A DNA stretch of 59,832 nucleotides from assembly GCF_030248535.1 (NCBI RefSeq), contig NZ_JAHGAJ010000045.1, forward strand, positions 1 through 59,832, in the 5' to 3' direction. The notes below the pieces were generated by a model. The model was not told where the DNA came from, made no database searches, and saw only the letters and a program-made list of their open reading frames with translations. The translations under genes and the position numbers were made by a program. The DNA is from Vibrio sp. D404a. Lineage in GTDB: Bacteria > Pseudomonadota > Gammaproteobacteria > Enterobacterales > Vibrionaceae. Positions 53,746 through 59,832 of the stretch are shown here, one piece after another. Position 1 is the stretch's first letter, and each line of letters opens with the position of its first letter.

Positions 53746-54714
53746 ATGAGCAAGATTTACGAAGATAACTCCCTTACGATTGGTAACACACCACTGGTTC
53801 GCCTTAACAAAGTAAGTAAAGGCAACGTACTAGCGAAAGTGGAGGCTCGTAACCCAAGCTTCAGTGTTAAGTGTCGTATCGGTGCGAACATGATCTGGGA
53901 AGCTGAAAAAGCCGGCACGCTGAAACCAGGTGTTGAGCTTGTAGAGCCAACAAGTGGTAATACTGGTGTTGCACTTGCTTTCGTAGCGGCTGCTCGTGGT
54001 TACAAGCTAACACTGACTATGCCTGAATCAATGAGCCTTGAGCGTCGTAAGCTTCTAAAAGCACTGGGTGCAAACCTAGAACTAACAGAAGCAGCTAAAG
54101 GTATGAAGGGCGCTATCGCTAAAGCAGAAGAAATTGTTGCAAGCGATCCAGAAAAATACCTACTACTTCAACAGTTCAACAACCCAGCAAACCCAGAGAT
54201 TCACGAGAAGACGACTGGTCCTGAGATTTGGGAAGCGACTGACGGTGAGATCGATGTCTTTGTAGCAGGTGTAGGTACTGGCGGTACAATTACCGGTACA
54301 AGCCGTTACATCAAAGGCGAAAAAGGCAAAGCAATTACTTCTGTAGCGGTTGAGCCAGCAGAATCGCCAGTAATTGCACAAGCGCTTGCAGGTGACGAAA
54401 TTCAACCAGCGCCACACAAAATCCAAGGTATTGGTGCAGGTTTCATCCCTGGTAATCTAGATTTAGAGCTCGTTGACCGTGTTGAGTCTGTGACTTCAGA
54501 AGAAGCAATTGAGATGGCTCAACGCCTAATGGCTGAAGAAGGCATCCTAGCGGGTATCTCATCTGGTGCGGCAGTAGTCGCTGCAAACCGTCTAGCGGAA
54601 CTGCCTGAATTTGCTGGGAAAACAATTGTTACAGTTTTACCAAGCTCTGGTGAACGATACCTCAGTACAGCACTGTTTGCCGGCATTTTTACCGACAAAG
54701 AGAACCAACAGTAA
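53746..54714 (+). CDS. cysK: Cysteine synthase A (O-acetylserine sulfhydrylase)
   Basis: PLP enzyme making cysteine from O-acetylserine and sulfide. The start at 53746 (MSKIYEDNSLTIGNTPL) has GAAGGAA upstream; the frame begins at 53731. It has 322 residues. The PLP lysine is K42 in NPSFSVKCRIG; the substrate loop is EPTSGNTG and the phosphate loop is GVGTGGTITG. A terminator follows the gene. Confidence 0.97.
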   Translation: MSKIYEDNSLTIGNTPLVRLNKVSKGNVLAKVEARNPSFSVKCRIGANMIWEAEKAGTLKPGVELVEPTSGNTGVALAFVAAARGYKLTLTMPESMSLERRKLLKALGANLELTEAAKGMKGAIAKAEEIVASDPEKYLLLQQFNNPANPEIHEKTTGPEIWEATDGEIDVFVAGVGTGGTITGTSRYIKGEKGKAITSVAVEPAESPVIAQALAGDEIQPAPHKIQGIGAGFIPGNLDLELVDRVESVTSEEAIEMAQRLMAEEGILAGISSGAAVVAANRLAELPEFAGKTIVTVLPSSGERYLSTALFAGIFTDKENQQ

Positions 54715-55015
54715 TATGTGGTCAAATCAATATTTGGTCTAAAAAAGCCCCTAATAGGGGCTTTTTTGTTGATCCCTGCCTCACCTTTGGTAATATCACC
54801 CCTGTTTTATTTTTCGCTTCAAAATAAAAGAAGCAATAAACCAGATTCTGAAGGTTGTGAGTACTCACCACAAGAGCACCATAGCTGGATAAAATTTTAA
54901 CCAAGAAGTTCTAACACGAACATGGCGTACTACCCTCTAGCGCAAACGCGTTAAAGAAGTTAAGCTAAACTTGGTTATAGACTTTACAAATAATAAATTA
55001 ATTGGGGTATATAAA
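54715..55015 (+). promoter_or_regulatory. cysK-ptsH spacer
   Basis: A 301-base spacer containing the cysK terminator (54738-54769) and the presumed pts promoter region. Opposing 60-codon frames here are shadows of low-complexity DNA. I see no clear CRP box. GGGG precedes the ptsH ATG. Confidence 0.5.
54738..54769 (+). terminator. cysK terminator
   Basis: Stem AAAAAGCCCC/GGGGCTTTTT with a TAATA-type loop and a T-run. Confidence 0.94.
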
Positions 55016-55273
55016 ATGTACGAGAAGCAAGTAGAAATCACAGCAGAAAACGGTCTTCACACTCGTCCAGCTGCACAGTTTGTTAAAGAAGCAAAGTCTT
55101 TCGACGCAGACATCACAGTGACTTCTAACGGTAAAAGCGCAAGCGCTAAGAGCCTATTCAAACTACAAACTCTAGGCCTAGTTAAAGGTACTGTAGTTTC
55201 TATTTCTGCTGAAGGCCCACAAGCACAGCAAGCGGTAGACCACCTAGTTGCTCTAATGGACCAACTACACTAA
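55016..55273 (+). CDS. ptsH: PTS phosphocarrier HPr
   Basis: Small phosphocarrier passing phosphate from EI to the IIA proteins. The start at 55016 (MYEKQVEITAENGLHTRPAAQ) gives 85 residues with active H15. The Ser46 region KSASAKSLFKLQTLGL is typical. It is the first gene of ptsHI-crr and supplies phosphate to Crr and, through it, probably to NagE in this window. Confidence 0.98.
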   Translation: MYEKQVEITAENGLHTRPAAQFVKEAKSFDADITVTSNGKSASAKSLFKLQTLGLVKGTVVSISAEGPQAQQAVDHLVALMDQLH

Positions 55274-55290
55274 TTCGGTCTTCTTCTTTC

Positions 55291-55319
55291 AAAGCCATTT
55301 TGCCCTGCAAAGTGGCTTT
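55291..55319 (+). repeat. Hairpin in the ptsH-ptsI gap
   Basis: A 13-bp stem (55291-55303 with 55307-55319, one GU) and a CCT loop, with no U-run after it. It is placed to stabilise the upstream ptsH mRNA or dampen read-through. Confidence 0.75.
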
Positions 55320-55411
55320 GTTCGAAATAGAACAGAATAAGCTCAGCATAATGCTAAGCTGAATAAGTCACACACTCTCCCGTTTACAGTTGACCAACTT
55401 AAGGTAAAGCT

Positions 55412-57136
55412 ATGATTTCAGGTATCCTAGCATCTCCTGGTATTGCTATCGGTAAAGCACTACTACTTCAAGAAGATGAAATCGTTCTAAACACTAACAC
55501 TATCACTGAAGACCAAGTTGAAGCAGAAGTTCAGCGTTTCTTTGACGCTCGTAACAAATCTTCAGCTCAACTAGAAATTGTTAAGCAAAAAGCGCTTGAG
55601 ACTTTCGGTGAAGAAAAAGAGGCGATCTTTGAAGGTCACATCATGCTTCTTGAAGATGAAGAGCTAGAGGAAGAAATCCTAGCACTTATCAAGAACGACA
55701 AGATGCACGCAGATAACGCAATCCACACGGTTATCGAAGAGCAAGCATCTGCACTTGAGTCACTAGACGACGAATACCTAAAAGAACGTGCAACTGATAT
55801 CCGTGATATCGGTACTCGTTTTGTTAAAAACGCTCTAGGCATCAACATCGTTTCTCTAAGCGATATCGATGAAGAAGTTATCCTAGCAGCTTACGACCTA
55901 ACGCCATCTGAAACTGCACAAATCAACCTAGACTACGTACTAGGCTTCGCTTGTGACATCGGCGGTCGTACATCTCATACATCTATCATGGCGCGTTCTC
56001 TAGAGCTTCCTGCTATCGTTGGTACTAACGATATCACTAAGCAAGTTAAGAACGGCGACATGCTTATTCTTGATGCGATGAATAACAAGATTGTTATCAA
56101 CCCATCAGACGCTGAGCTTGAAGAAGCGAAAGCAGTTAAAGCTGCATTCCTAGCTGAAAAAGAAGAGCTAGCTAAACTTAAAGACCTACACGCTGAGACT
56201 CTAGACGGTCACCGTGTAGAAGTTTGCGGTAACATCGGTACTGTTAAAGACTGTGACGGCATCATCCGTAACGGCGGTGAAGGCGTTGGTCTGTACCGTA
56301 CTGAATTCCTATTCATGGACCGTGACACACTTCCTACTGAAGAAGAGCAATACGTTGCTTACAAAGAAGTAGCTGAAGCAATGAACGGCGAGTCAGTGAT
56401 CATCCGTACTATGGATATCGGTGGCGACAAAGACCTACCGTACATGGATCTTCCAGAAGAGATGAACCCGTTCCTAGGCTGGCGTGCAGTACGTATCAGC
56501 TTAGATCGTCGCGAAATCCTACGTGACCAACTACGCGGTATCCTTCGTGCATCTGCACACGGTAAGCTTCGCATCATGTTCCCAATGATCATCTCTGTTG
56601 AAGAGATCCGTGAACTGAAGAAAGCGATCGAAGAGTACAAAGCAGAACTTCGCGCTGAAGGTCTAGCATTCGACGAAGAGATCGAAATCGGTGTAATGGT
56701 TGAGACACCTGCTGCGGCAGCTATCGCACACCACCTAGCGAAGGAAGTATCTTTCTTCTCTATCGGTACAAACGACCTTACTCAATACACACTTGCTGTA
56801 GACCGTGGTAACGAGATGATTTCTCACCTTTACAACCCACTGTCTCCTGCTGTTCTTACTGTTATCAAGCAGGTTATCGATGCGTCTCACGCTGAAGGTA
56901 AGTGGACAGGTATGTGTGGTGAGCTTGCAGGTGATGAGCGTGCAACACTGCTTCTACTAGGTATGGGTCTAGACGAGTTCTCTATGAGCGGCATCTCTAT
57001 CCCTAAAGTGAAGAAAGTTATCCGTAACTCTAACTTCGCTGAAGTGAAAGCAATGGCTGATGAAGCACTATCTCTACCAACTGCTGAAGAAATCCAAGCA
57101 GTAGTAGAAAAGTTCATCGCTGAGAAAACTCAGTAA
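55412..57136 (+). CDS. ptsI: PTS enzyme I
   Basis: Phosphoenolpyruvate:protein phosphotransferase, the first PTS step. It has 574 residues. The phospho-His is H189 in GGRTSHTSIMAR. The PEP-binding TIM-barrel half carries ESVIIRTMDIGGDKDLP, FFSIGTNDLTQYTLAVDRGN and the catalytic-Cys region GKWTGMCGELAGD. AAGGTAAAG precedes the ATG. Confidence 0.98.
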   Translation: MISGILASPGIAIGKALLLQEDEIVLNTNTITEDQVEAEVQRFFDARNKSSAQLEIVKQKALETFGEEKEAIFEGHIMLLEDEELEEEILALIKNDKMHADNAIHTVIEEQASALESLDDEYLKERATDIRDIGTRFVKNALGINIVSLSDIDEEVILAAYDLTPSETAQINLDYVLGFACDIGGRTSHTSIMARSLELPAIVGTNDITKQVKNGDMLILDAMNNKIVINPSDAELEEAKAVKAAFLAEKEELAKLKDLHAETLDGHRVEVCGNIGTVKDCDGIIRNGGEGVGLYRTEFLFMDRDTLPTEEEQYVAYKEVAEAMNGESVIIRTMDIGGDKDLPYMDLPEEMNPFLGWRAVRISLDRREILRDQLRGILRASAHGKLRIMFPMIISVEEIRELKKAIEEYKAELRAEGLAFDEEIEIGVMVETPAAAAIAHHLAKEVSFFSIGTNDLTQYTLAVDRGNEMISHLYNPLSPAVLTVIKQVIDASHAEGKWTGMCGELAGDERATLLLLGMGLDEFSMSGISIPKVKKVIRNSNFAEVKAMADEALSLPTAEEIQAVVEKFIAEKTQ

Positions 57137-57155
57137 TCACCAATGGCTTAATATG

Positions 57156-57183
57156 ATTAGACGACTAAAAAAAGTCGTCTAAT
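57156..57183 (+). terminator. Hairpin between ptsI and crr
   Basis: A perfect 11-bp stem (ATTAGACGACT with AGTCGTCTAAT, loop of six A) then only TTTG. A partial terminator or stabiliser is likely; crr may have its own promoter in the following TTGGTATAGTATATTCT region. Confidence 0.65.
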
Positions 57184-57242
57184 TTGCTAGATTGGTATAG
57201 TATATTCTACAGAATAAAACTAAACGTTAGGAGCATGACACA

Positions 57243-57752
57243 ATGGGTCTGTTTGACAAACTTAAGAAGCTAGTATCTGATGACAGCGCTGACGCTGGTG
57301 CAATCGAAATCATCGCACCTCTATCTGGTGAAATCGTAAATATCGAAGACGTGCCAGATGTTGTTTTCGCTGAAAAAATCGTTGGTGACGGCATCGCGAT
57401 CAAACCAGCTGGCGACAAAATGGTAGCTCCAGTTAACGGCACTATCGGTAAGATCTTCGAAACTAACCACGCATTCTCTATCGAGTCTGACGACGGTGTT
57501 GAGCTATTCGTTCACTTCGGTATCGATACTGTTGAACTTAAAGGCGAAGGCTTCACTCGCGTAGCAGAAGAAGGCCAAACTGTTAAAGCTGGTGACACTA
57601 TCATCACTTTCGACCTAGCGCTTCTAGAAGAAAAAGCAAAATCAACTCTTACTCCAGTTGTTATTTCTAACATGGACGAAATCAAAGAGCTGAACAAACT
57701 TGCTGGTTCTGTAACTGTAGGTGAAACTCCAGTTCTGAAAGTGACTAAGTAA
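57243..57752 (+). CDS. crr: PTS glucose-specific IIA component (EIIA-Glc)
   Basis: Phosphocarrier and master regulator of carbon preference (inducer exclusion, adenylate cyclase control). It has 169 residues. The active His is H91 in LFVHFGIDTVELKGEGF, and the partner His is H76 (TNHAFSIES). The N-terminal MGLFDKLKKLV amphipathic helix is conserved. It lies 106 bases after ptsI. It likely serves as the IIA for the IIA-less NagE at 21293. Confidence 0.97.
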   Translation: MGLFDKLKKLVSDDSADAGAIEIIAPLSGEIVNIEDVPDVVFAEKIVGDGIAIKPAGDKMVAPVNGTIGKIFETNHAFSIESDDGVELFVHFGIDTVELKGEGFTRVAEEGQTVKAGDTIITFDLALLEEKAKSTLTPVVISNMDEIKELNKLAGSVTVGETPVLKVTK

Positions 57753-57775
57753 TCTTTACTTAGCATTTCAAAAGT

Positions 57776-57811
57776 TCAAAAAGCGCAGCCTCACGGCTGC
57801 GTTTTTTGTTG
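57776..57811. terminator. Bidirectional terminator (crr / flagellin)
   Basis: Stem AAGCGCAGCC/GGCTGCGTTT with a TCAC loop, A-run and T-run flanks. Confidence 0.93.
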
Positions 57812-57821
57812 TCTGGAAAAA

Positions 57822-58949
57822 TTAGCCCAATAAAGAAAGAGCGGTACCGGTATCTTGGTTCGCTTGTGCGAGTAGTGTTGACGTCGCACGTTCTAGCATC
57901 TGAGATTTGGTCAGTTCCGTCGTTATCTGAGCATAATCGGTATCTCTGATCTGCCCTTCTGACTCAGCGATACGATGAAAGGTGTTGTTGAGGCTATTCA
58001 TGGTTCGGCTCACTCCGTTCTGGAATCCGCCTATCTCACTCCGATGCCCATCTACATAATTCAATGATGCATCAATCACGGCAACGCCAAGTTGCGCGCC
58101 ACCTACGGTTGTCATATCAACATCATCCAAGGATATGGCTTCAGTATCATCAAAATTAAAAGCACTCGCTGCCTCTCCTGAGACTTCAAAGCCGTGAGGT
58201 GAATCCGCATGAGCTGAAAACAGCTGAAGCTGGTGATCTTCGTTTACCGACGCTCTAATAACATCCTGCTGCCCGTTGATGAAGGTGGCTACCTGATAGA
58301 TGTCATCGCCCTCCTTAAGCATGAAATCGAACGCCTGAGCATCTCCGTTGCCATCTTTATAGCTGACACTCAAACCTTGCTCATTAGAAGCGACTCGCCA
58401 ATTCTCATCAACGTCACTGTTTGCTTCAGTAAAGTGTCCTCCCATTTGTGGGATATTGGTGTACATGTTTTTGAGCGTGAGAGAGACCGCATTAGAATCT
58501 GCACTTAGGTTAAAGTTACGCTTACCAAAAGAGCCGTCAAATAGCTGATCGCCTGCAAACGTCGTTGAAGAGGCAATACGATCCAGATCATTGATCAACA
58601 TTTCCGATTCAATTTGAATACTTTCGCGCTCATCCCGACTCAATACACCATTGGATGCCTGTAAACCAAGATCACGAAGCTTTTGCAGCATATTGGTACT
58701 TTCGTGCAGCGCGCCTTCGGCAGTTTGAGCAATAGAATCCGCATTAGTTGCATTCGACAACGCAGCATCAAGGCCTCGAGTTTGCGCTTTGAGTCGATTG
58801 GCTATTTGAAGTCCAGCAGCATCGTCGCTACCCGCATTGATACGTGAACCAGATTGAAGTTTAGATTGAGCGTCTACAGCTTGGCTTTGCGCCTCACCGA
58901 GATGTCGTTGTGCAATAGAGGAAGAAATATTGGTCTGTATTGATACCAT
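57822..58949 (-). CDS. flaE: Polar flagellin, divergent (FlaE-like)
   Basis: A flagellin of 375 residues. The conserved D0/D1 N-terminus is QRHLGEAQSQAVD...LQSGSRINAGSDDAAGLQIANRLKAQTRGLD and the C-terminus ends TLLAQANQDTGTALSLLG. Compared with the neighbouring flagellin it is clearly divergent in the middle (about 150-270) and in D0. AAGGA lies about ten bases before the ATG. The flaE name rests on the flaCDE order remembered from V. parahaemolyticus beside the pts genes. Confidence 0.82.
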   Translation of the reverse strand: MVSIQTNISSSIAQRHLGEAQSQAVDAQSKLQSGSRINAGSDDAAGLQIANRLKAQTRGLDAALSNATNADSIAQTAEGALHESTNMLQKLRDLGLQASNGVLSRDERESIQIESEMLINDLDRIASSTTFAGDQLFDGSFGKRNFNLSADSNAVSLTLKNMYTNIPQMGGHFTEANSDVDENWRVASNEQGLSVSYKDGNGDAQAFDFMLKEGDDIYQVATFINGQQDVIRASVNEDHQLQLFSAHADSPHGFEVSGEAASAFNFDDTEAISLDDVDMTTVGGAQLGVAVIDASLNYVDGHRSEIGGFQNGVSRTMNSLNNTFHRIAESEGQIRDTDYAQITTELTKSQMLERATSTLLAQANQDTGTALSLLG

Positions 58950-59077
58950 TACGTTGTATGTCCTTGGGTTGGGCTTACCCCACCTTCTGTGTTAGTTCTA
59001 TTAACACCGATTGCATACATCAGAATGATACGACTTAAACCATTAATACAATTCATTATTCGGTAAAACTTGTAGAT

Positions 59078-59116
59078 AAAAAGAAAGCTAGGTGTTTAAC
59101 CACCTAGCTTTCAGTT
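59078..59116 (-). terminator. Flagellin gene terminator
   Basis: A perfect 12-bp stem GAAAGCTAGGTG/CACCTAGCTTTC with a TTTAAC loop and an A-rich left flank, read on the minus strand. Confidence 0.88.
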
Positions 59117-59132
59117 TCAACTTTATTTCTAA

Positions 59133-59832
59133 TTAGCCAAGTAGGCTAAGTGCTGAGTTCGGTGCTTGCTTAGCTTGAGCAAGAATCGAGCTAGACGCTT
59201 GAGAAAGAATTTGCGACTTAGTCATTTGCGTCGTTTCTTTCGCGAAGTCTGTGTCTTTAATACGGCTCTTAGATGCATTCACGTTTTCGTTGATGTTATC
59301 TAAGTTATTGATAGCGTGGTCGAAGCGGTTCTGGAATGCACCCAGCTCTGCACGGTGGCTATCTACGTATTTCAGGGCAGCATCGATGATAGCAACAGAT
59401 TCTTGTGCGCCACCTACAGAAGTCACGTCGATAGTATCAACTGTTACTTCTTTACCGCCTTGAATGCCAAGCTCACCTGCAAGGCCACCAGAGAAGTCTA
59501 CGCTGCCTTCTACCTTGTTGTTACCTGCGAACATTTGTAGCTTGCCATCTTCCGTTACAGACGCTTTAACAGAGTCTTGTTGACCGTTGATGTAAGTTGC
59601 TAGCTCTTCGATGTCATCGCCAGCTTTTGCATTGATGTCGATCTCTTGAGCTTGACCAAAGTTATCTGTGAACGTCATTTTCAGGTCGTTAGAGTCAGCT
59701 TGTACGTTCCAGTTCTTGTCTTTAGCGCTTTCAGTTTGGTAGCTCTTACCACCCATTTGAGCGTTGTCAGAGCGCATGTCTTTCAACTCAAGCATTACCG
59801 CTTCGCCGTTGTCCGCACCGATTTGGAAAGAC
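59133..59832 (-). CDS. flaD: Polar flagellin (FlaD-like), partial at window edge
   Basis: The C-terminal portion of a flagellin. The frame continues beyond the right edge: the last codons read SFQIGADNGEAV immediately before the internal Met at 59795, so that Met is not the true start. The visible 232 residues include the flagellin C-terminal D1/D0 (GAFQNRFDHAINNLDNINENVNASKSRIKDTDFA split) ending NSALSLLG. The name follows from the position before the FlaE-like gene. Confidence 0.85.
   Translation of the reverse strand, partial: SFQIGADNGEAVMLELKDMRSDNAQMGGKSYQTESAKDKNWNVQADSNDLKMTFTDNFGQAQEIDINAKAGDDIEELATYINGQQDSVKASVTEDGKLQMFAGNNKVEGSVDFSGGLAGELGIQGGKEVTVDTIDVTSVGGAQESVAIIDAALKYVDSHRAELGAFQNRFDHAINNLDNINENVNASKSRIKDTDFAKETTQMTKSQILSQASSSILAQAKQAPNSALSLLG

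Noticed and set aside
54718..54904. Opposing 60-codon frames between cysK and ptsH
   Set aside because: Both run through the cysK terminator hairpin and lack ribosome sites.
58950..59081. sigma28 promoter before the FlaE-like gene
   Set aside because: A TTTAAG element and a GCAATCGG segment are present, but the spacing and the -10 do not fit the TAAAG-N15-GCCGATAA form.
1..59832. CRISPR arrays, insertion sequences, prophage or integron parts
   Set aside because: No regularly spaced repeats, transposase, integrase or attachment-type repeats were seen; all gene blocks are core functions.

Overview
The window is about 60 kb of a Vibrio chromosome: core, vertically inherited DNA with no insertion sequence, prophage, integrase, tRNA, rRNA or CRISPR array that I can see. 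The assignment rests on toxRS divergent from htpG, a multi-gene polar flagellin locus beside ptsHI-crr, a Vibrio-type Fur with its HHHDH motif, and Vibrio-like protein sequences throughout. The continuous order gltA-seqA-fur-glnS-nag-asnB-adk-htpG-toxRS-ligA-ptsHI-crr-flagellin suggests, from memory of gene order, a non-cholerae Vibrio of the harveyi/coralliilyticus type. I cannot name the species.

Region 1 (1-11.4 kb) is a TCA-cycle block: sdhCDAB and sucABCD on the minus strand, divergent from gltA. A shared 416-base promoter region carries ArcA-like repeats. Region 2 (11.5-21 kb) is housekeeping: a Nif3-like protein, DUF1853, pgm, seqA, ybfF, DUF2788, flavodoxin, DUF4442, fur, an orphan prepilin and glnS. 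Region 3 (21-32 kb) has the GlcNAc genes nagE divergent from nagA-nagC, with CRP-like and NagC-like sites between them. A KefB/C-type antiporter, asnB, rfaH and a POT peptide transporter follow. Region 4 (32-38.6 kb) has hemH, adk, htpG, toxR-toxS, an Rdx/SelW-like protein and a YfcE phosphodiesterase.

Region 5 (38.7-49.4 kb) is the most unusual part. It opens with a tightly coupled four-gene operon of two DUF1538 membrane proteins, a PII-like protein and a CBS-pair protein. Next is a YbbO-CnoX-QmcA-YbbJ-CueR block like that of E. coli but without ybbL-ybbM. Inside it lies a small transcription-unit-like island encoding a 21-residue hydrophobic peptide. Then come a 56-residue secreted peptide, a lipoprotein with a duplicated C-terminal YWFE motif, and a general porin with a long, motif-rich upstream region. 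Region 6 (49.4-59.8 kb) has ligA, zipA, cysZ, cysK, ptsH-ptsI-crr and two polar flagellin genes; the second runs off the right edge.

Functionally, central carbon flux (gltA, sdh, suc), PTS sugar uptake (ptsHI-crr and nagE, which has no IIA domain of its own) and envelope regulation (toxRS with a porin) sit together. Nearly all genes end in clear hairpin terminators, many of them bidirectional. The best candidates for undescribed biology are the DUF1538/PII/CBS operon and the two small-protein genes at 43208 and 46653.
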